Shown here: one piece after another, positions 42,959 through 52,100 of the stretch
Layout of the letters: each line of letters begins with the position of its first letter
How positions within the stretch are numbered: position 1 is the stretch's first letter
Assembly (NCBI RefSeq): GCF_000336915.1
Contig: NZ_AOMD01000015.1
Coordinates: 57,157-121,156, forward strand
Source: Halococcus saccharolyticus DSM 5350
GTDB taxonomy: Archaea > Halobacteriota > Halobacteria > Halobacteriales > Halococcaceae
Reading direction: 5' to 3'
Length of the DNA: 64,000 bases
Translations under genes and position numbers: made by a program
Notes under the pieces: generated by a model
What the model saw: only the letters and a program-made list of their open reading frames with translations
Database searches by the model: none
Told to the model about the DNA's origin: nothing

Positions 42959-44110
42959 TTACCACTCCGCAACGCTGCCGTCGTCGTGTCGCCAGACCGG
43001 GTTGTGCCAGTCGATGTCGCCGGCCTGGTCACGGACGTACTCCTCGTCGATCTCGATCCCGAGCCCCGGCTCTTGGGGGAGATCGACGTAGCCATCGCTA
43101 TACTCGAACACCGACGGGTCGGCGAGGTAGTCGAGCACGTCGCTGCCCTCGTTGTAGTGGATCCCGAGGCTCTGCTCCTGGATGAGCGCGTTGTGAGCAC
43201 AGGCGTCGACTTGAAGGCACGACGCGAGCGCGATCGGGCCGAGCGGGCAGTGGGGCGCGAGCGCGACGTCGTGAGCCGCAGCCATCGACGCGATCTTCCG
43301 GCACTCGGTGATCCCGCCGGCGTGGCTGAGGTCGGGCTGGATCACGTCGACACCGTCGGCTTCGAGCACGGGGCGGAAGTCCTCGCGGGTGTAGTGACGT
43401 TCGCCGGTCGCGATCGGGACCGCGGTCGACGACCTGATCTCGGGGAGGTGGTCGTCGTGTTCGGGGAGTACCGGCTCCTCGACGAACATCGGCTCGTGGG
43501 GTTCGAGCGCGCGCACGAGCCGCTTCGCCATCGGTTTCGCGACTCGGCCGTGGAAGTCGACCCCGATCCCCACCTCGGGACCGACGGCCTCGCGCACCGC
43601 GGCGAGCCGGTCGCCCGCAGCCGCGACCGCCGCCGGGGTCTCGATCCGGCGGAACTCCGCGGTGGCGTTCATCTTGAGCGCGTCGAGGCCCGACTCGACC
43701 CGTTCGCGTGCGGCGTCGGCCACGTCGCTTGGCCGATCGCCGCCGATCCAGCCGTAAACTTGCATTCGGTCTCGAACCGGGCCGCCCAGGAGTTCGTAGA
43801 CCGGCGCGCCGAGTTGCTTGCCCTTGAGATCCCAGAGCGCCTGGTCGACGCCCGCGATCGCGCTCATGAGTATCGGACCGCCCCGATAGAACCCGCCGCG
43901 GTACATCGCCTGCCAGTGATCCTCGATCGGGTCGGGATCCGAACCGAGCAGGTGCTGGTCGAACAGTTCTTCGACGGCCGTCTCGACCGTTCGCGCTCGT
44001 CCCTCGACGACGGGTTCGCCCCAGCCGACCCGGCCGTCGCTGGTCTCCACTCGCAGAAACAGCCAGCGCGGCGGGACGGCAAACAGCTCGTAGTCGGTGA
44101 TTTCGCTCAC
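42959..44110 (-). CDS. dgoD: D-galactonate dehydratase
   Basis: This 383-residue member of the enolase superfamily tracks E. coli DgoD throughout: PPRWLFLRVETSDGRVGWGE, PVVEGRARTVE, MYRGGFYRGGPILMSAIAGV, VYGWIGGDRPSD, GVDFHGRVAKPMAK (first metal ligand), MFVEEPVLPEH (second), IATGERHYTREDF (third), LAPHCPLGPIALAS (catalytic His) and the end WHNPVWRHDDGSVAEW. It dehydrates D-galactonate to 2-keto-3-deoxygalactonate. As the last gene after the four transporter genes it suggests that the operon handles galactose or a galactoside, or a broader sugar acid set. Confidence 0.93.
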   Translation of the reverse strand: MSEITDYELFAVPPRWLFLRVETSDGRVGWGEPVVEGRARTVETAVEELFDQHLLGSDPDPIEDHWQAMYRGGFYRGGPILMSAIAGVDQALWDLKGKQLGAPVYELLGGPVRDRMQVYGWIGGDRPSDVADAARERVESGLDALKMNATAEFRRIETPAAVAAAGDRLAAVREAVGPEVGIGVDFHGRVAKPMAKRLVRALEPHEPMFVEEPVLPEHDDHLPEIRSSTAVPIATGERHYTREDFRPVLEADGVDVIQPDLSHAGGITECRKIASMAAAHDVALAPHCPLGPIALASCLQVDACAHNALIQEQSLGIHYNEGSDVLDYLADPSVFEYSDGYVDLPQEPGLGIEIDEEYVRDQAGDIDWHNPVWRHDDGSVAEW

Positions 44111-44154
44111 GTAGGTCGGTCGTGGCGACCGGGGAAAAAGCCAGCCGTCGCGGC

Positions 44155-45321
44155 TCAGAGCTGCGGTTCGACCGTCTCGACGTCGTCGAGCTTCCGGTTG
44201 CGGAGCGCGTCGCCGGTCTCGGCGTCGAACAGGTGGATCGCGTCTTCGGGAATCCGTGCGACCGCCGGCTGGCCCGCCTCGACACGGCGGAGCCCGCCGA
44301 TGGTCGCCACGAACGTCCGGGACTCGTCCATGTCGAGTTCGGACGCCTCCTCGCTATCCTCGAACGCGAGGTAGACGTTGTTGCCGCTGCCCACCGGTTC
44401 GACCACGTCGACCACCGTTCGGAAGTCGTGGTCGCTTTCGACCGTGTCGACGAGTTCGATGTCCTCGGGTCGTACGCCGAGCGTCACGCGGTCGGTACTG
44501 CCGATCGACTCCTGTGTCTCCTCGGAAAGCGGGTACTCGAACCCGTCGCCGACCAGTCGCCCGTTCTCGACGGTGGTCTCGAAGAAGTTCATCGAGGGTT
44601 CGCCGATGAACCCCGCAACGAACTGGTTCGCGGGTTCGTGGTAGGCTTCCAAGGGCGTGGCGACCTGCTGGAGCCGGCCGTCGTCGAGGATCGCGATCCG
44701 GTCGCCCATCGTCATCGCCTCGGTCTGGTCGTGGGTGACGTACACGGTGGTGACGCCGAGATCCTCCTGAATGCGCTGGAGTTCGGTCCGCATCTGCGAG
44801 CGCAGTTTCGCGTCGAGGTTCGAGAGGGGTTCGTCCATCAGGAAGACGGCGGGATCGCGGACGATCGCGCGGCCGAGCGCGACGCGCTGTTGCTGGCCGC
44901 CGGAGAGCTCGCCTGGCTTGCGGTCCAGCAGCCGATCGATCCCCATCATTCCGGCGGCCGACTCGACGCGCTCGTCGATCTCGTCGTCGGGCATGTCCGT
45001 GCTCTCTTCGAGCCCGAAGCTCATGTTCTCGCGCACGGTCATGTGGGGGTAGAGCGCGTAGCTCTGGAACACCATCGCGATGTCCCGGTCGGCGGGCTGG
45101 CGGTCGTTGATCGCCTGGTCGTCGAGAGTGATCGTCCCCTCAGTAACGCTTTCCAGCCCCGCGATCATCCGGAGCGTGGTCGACTTGCCACAGCCCGACG
45201 GCCCGACGAGGACGATGAACTCGCCGTCGTCGATGTCGGCCGAGACGTCGTCGACCGCGACGATATCGCCGCCGCCGTCCGCGAAGCGTTTCGTCACGTG
45301 ATCGAGCGTGAGTTCAGCCAT
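44155..45321 (-). CDS. Sugar ABC transporter ATPase (UgpC/MsmK type)
   Basis: This 388-residue protein has all nucleotide-binding motifs: GPSGCGKSTTLRMIAGLE (Walker A, residue 36 on), LSGGQQQRVALGRAIVRDPA (signature), VFLMDEPLSNLDAKLR (Walker B), and DQTEAMTMGDRIA (switch His preceding). A TOBE-type regulatory region starts after residue 235 (FIGEPSMNFFETTVENGRLV, VTLGVRPEDIEL). It powers CUT1-family uptake of oligosaccharides or polyols. It lies between permease and dgoD genes. Confidence 0.95.
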   Translation of the reverse strand: MAELTLDHVTKRFADGGGDIVAVDDVSADIDDGEFIVLVGPSGCGKSTTLRMIAGLESVTEGTITLDDQAINDRQPADRDIAMVFQSYALYPHMTVRENMSFGLEESTDMPDDEIDERVESAAGMMGIDRLLDRKPGELSGGQQQRVALGRAIVRDPAVFLMDEPLSNLDAKLRSQMRTELQRIQEDLGVTTVYVTHDQTEAMTMGDRIAILDDGRLQQVATPLEAYHEPANQFVAGFIGEPSMNFFETTVENGRLVGDGFEYPLSEETQESIGSTDRVTLGVRPEDIELVDTVESDHDFRTVVDVVEPVGSGNNVYLAFEDSEEASELDMDESRTFVATIGGLRRVEAGQPAVARIPEDAIHLFDAETGDALRNRKLDDVETVEPQL

Positions 45322-45376
45322 CAGTCTCTCCTCCGTCGCGTATCGTGTGTCATAGGTGTCGTGAGTCGTGATCGCG

Positions 45377-46330
45377 TCATGTTCCGCCTCCCGCGACGCC
45401 GCGGGCGAACTGATCGCCGAAGATGATGAACACCAACAGCGTCGGCAGCGCGGTCAGGAACGCGCCGGCCATCCGGAGGCCGAAATCGATGCCTTCGAGG
45501 CTCGCGCCCAGTCCGACCAGCGAGAGCGTCACCGGGGCGGCTGGCGAGCCCGCACCGCCGATCAGGATCAGCGCGAACAGTAGCTCGTTCCAGATCTGGG
45601 TGAACTGATAGATCAGCGTCACCGCGAACATCGGAGCCGACAGCGGCAACACGACCCGCCGGTAGATCCCGAACGCGCTCGCGCCGTCGAGTCGGGCCGC
45701 CTCGATCATCTCCTCGGAGAGCCCGACGTAGTATCCTCTGAACAGCACGGTACAGATCGGGATCCCGTAGGCCGTGTGGGTGACGATCAGCTCGACGAGG
45801 TCGGTCTGGTAGGGGTGGAAAAAGGGCAGCGCCCACAGCGGCGACAGCAGCTCTTCGAGCGGGATCATCGACCAGAACTGCGAGAGCGGCACCAACACCG
45901 CTTGGTACGGGATGAACACGCCGGCGACGAACAGCGCGAGGATCGGGATCTGGCCGCGCCAGCTGATCTGAGTCAGCCCGTAGGCCGCGAGGCTGCCGAA
46001 CAGCGCGCCGAGCACCGTCGCCGGGATCGTCATGATGAGGCTGTTGACGAGGCCGGGCGCGAGCGCGTCGAACGCCCCCGTCCAGTTGTCGAGCGTGAAC
46101 CCACCCGGTCCCGGTGGTGCGTACGGCGCGGTGCGGATGACCGACTCGCCGGTCTTGAACGACGTGACCAATCCTGCTTCGATCGGGATGAGGAAGTACA
46201 CCCCGATCACCGTGAGCGCCGCGTAGAGCGCGATCCGCCACCAGCTGATGGAATCGCGCACGCTGTCGAGCGTCGAGGGCGTTGCCGTGCCGCCGTCGGT
46301 CATCGTTGTTCCATCATTTCGATCGGTCAT
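45377..46330 (-). CDS. Carbohydrate ABC transporter permease, MalG-like
   Basis: This 317-residue protein has six helices and the binding-protein-dependent transport motif EMIEAARLDGASAFGIYRRV (EAA loop that contacts the ATPase), followed by VLPLSAPMFAVTLIYQF. An N-terminal hydrophilic tail precedes the first helix. ATG 46330 overlaps the stop of the upstream permease by four bases. It forms the heterodimeric channel with the next protein. Confidence 0.92.
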   Translation of the reverse strand: MTDRNDGTTMTDGGTATPSTLDSVRDSISWWRIALYAALTVIGVYFLIPIEAGLVTSFKTGESVIRTAPYAPPGPGGFTLDNWTGAFDALAPGLVNSLIMTIPATVLGALFGSLAAYGLTQISWRGQIPILALFVAGVFIPYQAVLVPLSQFWSMIPLEELLSPLWALPFFHPYQTDLVELIVTHTAYGIPICTVLFRGYYVGLSEEMIEAARLDGASAFGIYRRVVLPLSAPMFAVTLIYQFTQIWNELLFALILIGGAGSPAAPVTLSLVGLGASLEGIDFGLRMAGAFLTALPTLLVFIIFGDQFARGVAGGGT

Positions 46331-47397
46331 AGCTCACCTCGCCGGTACTGACTGTAGAGATACGGGATCACGACCAGCAACGCGAGCACGTAGAGCACGA
46401 TCGCGATCGCCGAGCCGTACGCCCAGTTCTGGTTCGAGTACGCCTCTCGGACCATGAACGTCGCGAGGATGTCGGCCCCCGCGGCCGGTCGGTACTGACC
46501 GAACAGCGCGTAGAGGAAGTCGAACGCTTTGAGCGCGGCGATCATCAACACGACGAGCGCGCTGATCATCGAGCCGCGGAGCTGGGGCACGATCACCCGC
46601 CAGTACATTTTGACGGTGCTCGCGCCGTCGATGCGTGCGGCCTCGAAGTGCTCGTCGGGGATAGTCTGGAGTCCGGCGAGAAAGACCACCATGGTGTAGC
46701 CGCTGAACTGCCAGACCAGCGCGAAGATAACAGCTCCAAGCACCAGTTGCGGGTTGCCGATCCAGTCCGGCTGAAGCCCCACGACGCCCAGAATCGAGTT
46801 GACGATCCCGTTTTCGATGTCGTACATCCACGACCAGAGCTGGGCCGTCACCACAAAGGAGAGGCTGAACGGCAGGAGGTACAGCGTCCGGAAGGTGTTC
46901 TGGAACCGGATCGTGCGATCGAGGAGGATGGCGAGCACGAGCCCGAGCACGATACACAGGATCGTGAACGCGACGAGCAACACGAAGGTGTTGCGCGCGG
47001 CGTCGATGAACGTTTGGCTCGCGAACAGCTCGGTGTACTGCTCGAAATCAAGCGAGGAGTACTCGGGATCGCCGAACCCCTCCATGTCGGTGAGCGAGAT
47101 GAGGAAGTTCCACCCGATGGCTCCGTAGACGAACAGGCCCATCAGGAGGAACGGCGGGAGCCAGAACGGCAGCGAGCTGACGAAGCCGCTCTTTCGGAGC
47201 GATCGGAGCCATCCTCCTTGGCTCGTGGCGGTCGAGCCGGAGCCGCCGCTCACGGTCGTGCCGCCGTCGGTGCGTACCGCGCGCGCGTCATCGTCGCTCG
47301 ATCGGTCGTCGGAACCGGGAGTGAGCCGCTCGGCGAGCCCGCGGAGTCTCGATCGCACCGTTTCGTGGGGGTCAGTTCGATCCGGAGACGGCATCAA
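46327..47397 (-). CDS. Carbohydrate ABC transporter permease, MalF-like
   Basis: This 356-residue protein has an acidic, probably disordered first 75 residues, then six helices (FVSSLPFWLPPFLLMGLFVY, FVLLVAFTILCIVLGLVLAI) and the EAA loop EHFEAARIDGASTVKMYWRV. It overlaps the binding protein gene by 26 bases and the downstream permease by four, so all are co-transcribed. Partner of MalG-like permease in a CUT1 transporter. Confidence 0.92.
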   Translation of the reverse strand: MMPSPDRTDPHETVRSRLRGLAERLTPGSDDRSSDDDARAVRTDGGTTVSGGSGSTATSQGGWLRSLRKSGFVSSLPFWLPPFLLMGLFVYGAIGWNFLISLTDMEGFGDPEYSSLDFEQYTELFASQTFIDAARNTFVLLVAFTILCIVLGLVLAILLDRTIRFQNTFRTLYLLPFSLSFVVTAQLWSWMYDIENGIVNSILGVVGLQPDWIGNPQLVLGAVIFALVWQFSGYTMVVFLAGLQTIPDEHFEAARIDGASTVKMYWRVIVPQLRGSMISALVVLMIAALKAFDFLYALFGQYRPAAGADILATFMVREAYSNQNWAYGSAIAIVLYVLALLVVIPYLYSQYRRGEL

Positions 47398-48799
47398 GCA
47401 TCCCCTGGGTCGCGGCGTCGAGGTCTTCCGAGCCGAGGAAGGAATCGGTGATTACGCCGTCGATCTCGCTGTGGACGTCCGGCAGCACGGCGAGACCGTG
47501 GGCGATCGTCGGCGGCTTGTTCGAGACGTTGTTGTAGTCCTCGATGGTCTGGGTGAGGTAGGGGCCGAACTCGTCGGTGGGGACGTCGGTGCGCGGCGGG
47601 ATCGATCCTTTGTACTGGTTGAAGCGAACCTGGGCATCGGGCGTGCCGACGTACGAGAGCCACGCCTGTGCAGCCTGGGAATCGGCGGCGCTGGCCGCCA
47701 TGGGGAACGAGTCGAGATGCAGCCCGTACATGTCGTCGGTGCCGGGGAAGGAGACGTTGTTCCAGTCGGATTCGTACTCGAAGCCATCCTGGTTGCGGTA
47801 CGCGCCAGCCACCCAGTTGCCCTGGTGCATGAACGCGGCCTCGCCGTTCATGATCAGTTGGTTCGCCTGGGTGAACCCGACGCTGGAGGCGTTCTGGTTG
47901 ATGTGATTGAAGTACTGGTTGACCATTTCGAACGCCGATCGCACGGCCTGTTCGTCACCCTCGCCGTTGATGTAGTCCATGAACGGCTGATAGCCCGCCT
48001 GGCCCTGGAGGACGACCTCCCAGAGCTGGAGCGTGGTGAAGGGGGCCTGGAGGCCCTGGGCCATCCCGACCGCGTCGGTCTCCTCTTCGACAGTCTTCAT
48101 CGCCGCGAGGAGATCGGATGGTTGCGAGAAGCTGGTGGGATCGACGCCGGCTTCCTCGACGACCGAGACGTTGTAGAAGAGGTCGTTCATCCGGTGGGAG
48201 CCGATGGGGACGGCGACGTAGGGGCCGTCGCCGATGGAGCCGGCGTCCTCGCCGACCTGGGAGTAGGTTTTGGCTTCCTGGGAGTAGTTGCTGCGGAGAT
48301 CGTCGGTCCAGACCTGCTCGCCGACGTCGGCGAGGAGTCCGGCCTCGGTGAACGGAACGAGGTTGAGCCCGGGCCAGTCGGCCCACGATGCGGGGAGATT
48401 TTGGTTTTGGGCGCGGTTGGAGATGGTGGTGTCGAGGTTGGTGTTGCCACCGCCACCGATCGCCTGGAAGTTCGCGCTGACGTCGGGGTTGGCTTCCTCG
48501 AACCCCTCGACGAGGTTATCGAGGGCCGTCGCGCCGTCGCCACCGGTCCAGCCGTGCAACACGGTGAGGTTTCCACTACTGCCGCCACTGCTGCTGCCGT
48601 TGGCACTACTGCCGTTGCTACCACTTCCGTTACCACTGCTGCCGTTGGCACCACCGCCGCTCTCGTTGCCGCCGCTGCCGTTACCACCACCGCCACCGCC
48701 GCCCGTACAGCCGGCGAGACCGGCCATGCCGACGGTGCTTGCTATCGCTGCGCGCTTCAGGTACGACCGCCGTGAATGTCCCGGATCCGAATCTGTCAT
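47372..48799 (-). CDS. Extracellular solute-binding lipoprotein of the sugar ABC transporter
   Basis: This 475-residue family 1 binding protein has a Tat signal (SRRSYLKRAAIAS) and lipobox (AGLAGC), so it is exported folded and anchored by lipid. A low-complexity Gly/Ser/Asn linker of about 50 residues follows, then the binding fold: LTVLHGWTGGDGATALDNLV, PNLP-like NQNLPASWADWPG, VPIGSHRMNDLFYNVSVVEE, NGEAAFMHQGNWVAGAYR. HGWTGG resembles glucose- or xylose-type binding proteins, but the ligand is not determinable. First gene of a five-gene operon. A TATA (TTTTACAAT) lies about 35 bases upstream of the ATG. Confidence 0.93.
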   Translation of the reverse strand: MTDSDPGHSRRSYLKRAAIASTVGMAGLAGCTGGGGGGGNGSGGNESGGGANGSSGNGSGSNGSSANGSSSGGSSGNLTVLHGWTGGDGATALDNLVEGFEEANPDVSANFQAIGGGGNTNLDTTISNRAQNQNLPASWADWPGLNLVPFTEAGLLADVGEQVWTDDLRSNYSQEAKTYSQVGEDAGSIGDGPYVAVPIGSHRMNDLFYNVSVVEEAGVDPTSFSQPSDLLAAMKTVEEETDAVGMAQGLQAPFTTLQLWEVVLQGQAGYQPFMDYINGEGDEQAVRSAFEMVNQYFNHINQNASSVGFTQANQLIMNGEAAFMHQGNWVAGAYRNQDGFEYESDWNNVSFPGTDDMYGLHLDSFPMAASAADSQAAQAWLSYVGTPDAQVRFNQYKGSIPPRTDVPTDEFGPYLTQTIEDYNNVSNKPPTIAHGLAVLPDVHSEIDGVITDSFLGSEDLDAATQGMLDAVSGSN

Positions 48800-49134
48800 G
48801 GTTCTCTCGACATCCAGACATTGAAACCCGATTGTAAAACTCTTTCGTGGATTTACTCGTCATCGTGTATCACTCTAGAAAAAGGCGAAATCGCGGTAGG
48901 TGGGACGTGTCGTTCGCTGGGGCACTCTCTCGTTCGATCGTCACTGGTGTGGTATCGTGTTGGTCGTTGCACTGTCCGGGACGTATCGGTCGTTGCAGCT
49001 ACGTCGAGTGATTCGTCTGTTCACTGCAGTCACTTCTCCGCGGACGGATGGTTGCACCCGACGTCAGCACGTTCTCTCAGGAAAACCATTCGAATTTGAA
49101 ATAATGTTTATTGACCTCCGATGTGGTGTGTGAG
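48800..49134. other. Divergent promoter region between transporter operon and GH97 gene
   Basis: The left part has the TATA-like TTTTACAAT (minus, near 48835) and a TrmB-like site. The right part has an AT-rich element (GAAATAATGTTTATTG, 49099-49114) about 25-35 bases before ATG 49135. No gene is supported in it, so both operons are likely controlled from here. Confidence 0.5.
48854..48869 (-). promoter_or_regulatory. TrmB-like site upstream of the sugar ABC operon
   Basis: On the plus strand, TACT-CGTCATC-GTGTA, one mismatch from TACT-N7-GAGTA and the same mismatch as the site before trmB. It lies 54 bases upstream of the binding-protein ATG and about 15 bases upstream of its TATA, a place typical for activation. 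Confidence 0.55.
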
Positions 49135-52100
49135 ATGATGTTTGACGAAGGAAGTCAGCACACTTCACAACGGATCGGTCGTCGACAGTTCGTCGGTGGA
49201 TTGACGTCACTGGCTGCGGCGTCGGCCTTCTCGCTCAGCGTTTCGGACGCCGCTGCGGCGCAGGTGACTGCGGGCGATGACTCACCCACCCAGACCGTCA
49301 CCTCACCCGACGGGACCGTCGCAGTCACGGTGGACGTCACCGATGGCGTTCCGAGCTACCGCATCGCCCACGGTGGAACGACCGTTATCGAGAACTCGAC
49401 GCTCGGGTTCGAGTTCGAAAACCAGCCCGCCTTTCGGGATGGCGTCACCGTCACCGGAACCGAACGCTCGACGGTGGACGAGACGTGGACGCCGGTCTGG
49501 GATCGGTACGACGAGATCCGCGAACACTACGCGGAACTCCGTTTGGGGCTCCGAGAGTCCGGTGGCTCCGGGCGTGCACTCACGCTGGCGGTCCGTGCGT
49601 TCGACGACGGTGTGGGATTTCGGTTCGTCTTCCCCGAGGACAGCGGGTTCGGCGAGTTCACCATCAGCGCCGAACGGACGCAGTTCGCCTTCGCCGACGA
49701 CTCTACGGCGTGGTGGATCCAGAGCGACTTCAACAGCTACGAGTACGCCTACGAGGAGACGCCGCTTTCCGAAATCGGCTCACAGAGCCCGACGGGTGGG
49801 GCGCACACCCCGATCACGATGAAGACTGCCGAGGATCGCTACGTGAGCGTTCACGAGGCGAACCTCGTGGATTACGCCTCGATGGCTGTTCGTCCGGTAT
49901 CGAACGGTTCGACGACCTTCGAATCGAACCTCGCGCCGCTCCCGGACGGAACGAAGGTGACGGCGTCGGCCCCCCACCGAACGCCGTGGCGCACGGTACA
50001 GCTCGGCGAGCGACCGGGCGACCTCGTCGAGTCGAACCTGGTCGTCAACCTCAACGAGCCGCGTGATCCCGAGGCGTTCCCACAGGGAACCGACTGGATC
50101 GAACCCCAGAAATTCATCGGGATCTGGTGGCTGATGATCACTGGCCGCGCGGACTGGGAGTACACGGGCCCCGAAACCGGCAACCACGGTGCTCAAACCG
50201 GGCGGATGAAGCAGTACATGGAGTTCGCGAGCGAGCACGAGATTCCGAGCGTGCTCGTCGAGGGCTGGAACGAGGGCTGGGATTCGTATCCGGGCGACGG
50301 CTCCACGATGGATTTCGACGACCCGTACCCCGACTTCGACTGGCAGGAAGTCGTCGACTTCGGTCGGGAACTCGATCCGTCGGTCGAGATGACCGCCCAC
50401 AACGAGACGGCGGGCAACGTCTCGAACTACGAGAGCCAACTCGACGACGATCCGAACCCCTTCGCTGATTACGACGAAAAAGGCATTCGCTCGATCAAGA
50501 CGGGCTACGTCGCCGACAGCGGGGTCTCGATCGATGGGACGACCTACAATCACCACTGCCAGGCGCTGGTCAACCACCACCACCTCGTCTACCGCGAAGC
50601 CGCGAAACACCGCCAGATGCTGGAGGTCCACGAACCGATCAAACCGACCGGCGAGCGCCGCACCTATCCCAACGTGATGACTCGCGAGGGTGTGCTGGGC
50701 CAGGAGTACGATTCCTTCGGGTATATCGACCCTTCACACCACGTCACGTTCCCCTTCACCCGGATGCTCGGTGGGCCGGTCGAGTTCACTCCGGGCATCT
50801 TCGATATGGACTCGGGATCGGGCGGGATCGAGACGACCCGAGCGAAACAGCTCGCGATGTATCCCACCTACTTCAGCGGCCTGCACATGGCTGCGGACCT
50901 CCCGAGTTCCTATCTCGCGGATCGGCCGGCGACCCTCGAAACCGACGCGGTCGCCCAGGCGGAGTTCGGCGAGATCGAGGGATTCCCGACTGGTGCGCGG
51001 TGGGCCAACGCACAGGGCGAACGGTACGTCCGGGTCGATCCGAACAACGCCGGCACGGGAGCGTCGGTCTCGTGGACGATCGAGAACGTCGAGAGCGCGG
51101 GCGAGTACGAGCTCCATCTCCGGTACGCGAGCGACGCCGAGGACAACGCTGTTCCGGCGGACACCGACCGAACGGCAACGGTGACAGTCGACGGTTCGGC
51201 GCGCACTCACCTCACGTTCCCGCCGACCGAATACTGGGACGAGTGGACAGCGATCTCGACGACAATCTCGCTGGCGGCCGGCGAGAACACGATTTCGGTG
51301 TCGTTGGCCGATGGTGACTCCGGCGGATTCAACCTCGATTCGATCGCCGTCACCGAGACGGGCGAGTCGATGCCAGCACCCGAGACCGCACCGATTCGTG
51401 GACCGACCGTCGAGGAGTTCCAGTTCATCGAGGACGTGCCGGCCGCCGGCTGGGACGACACACGCGTGCTCGACGCTGCGATCGGCGAGTACACGGTGAC
51501 CGCCCGCCAGAAGGACGAGGAGTGGTACGTCGGCGCGATGACCGACGAGAACGGCCGCGCGCTCGACGTTCCGCTCGACTTCCTCGCGCCCGGTAAGCGA
51601 AAGGGACACCGAGTGAACGGGGAGAAAGACGAACGAGGCGGCCGTGGTAGAGGCAATGGGAACGGTCGTGGAAAGGGTCACGAGAAATCGAAGGGACGAG
51701 GCCACGACGACCACCGCGGCAAGGGCAAGGGTCACGGGAAGGCGAGCGGCAACGGACACGAAAAACACGACGAGGAAGACGAAAGGGGCGACCAAAAAGT
51801 CCCGAACGGCCCGAAGTACGTCGCGGAGATCTACTCCGACGGGATCGACGCGGCGTACGACGCGAACCTTGCGGACGTTCGTGTCGACGAGGCCATCGTC
51901 ACGCCACGGACGACGCTGCTGGCCTCGATGGTCGAGACCGGCGGCACCGCCGTCCGCTTCCGTCGGGCCACCGACGGGGAAGTCGGGGAACTACCGCGAT
52001 ACGAACGGCCCACCCAGGAGGTGGACGTCGCCATCGCGGACGAGGTGTTCGTCCAGGAGACCTTCATCACGGCCACGGGATCGAACGCGAGCGACTTCAT

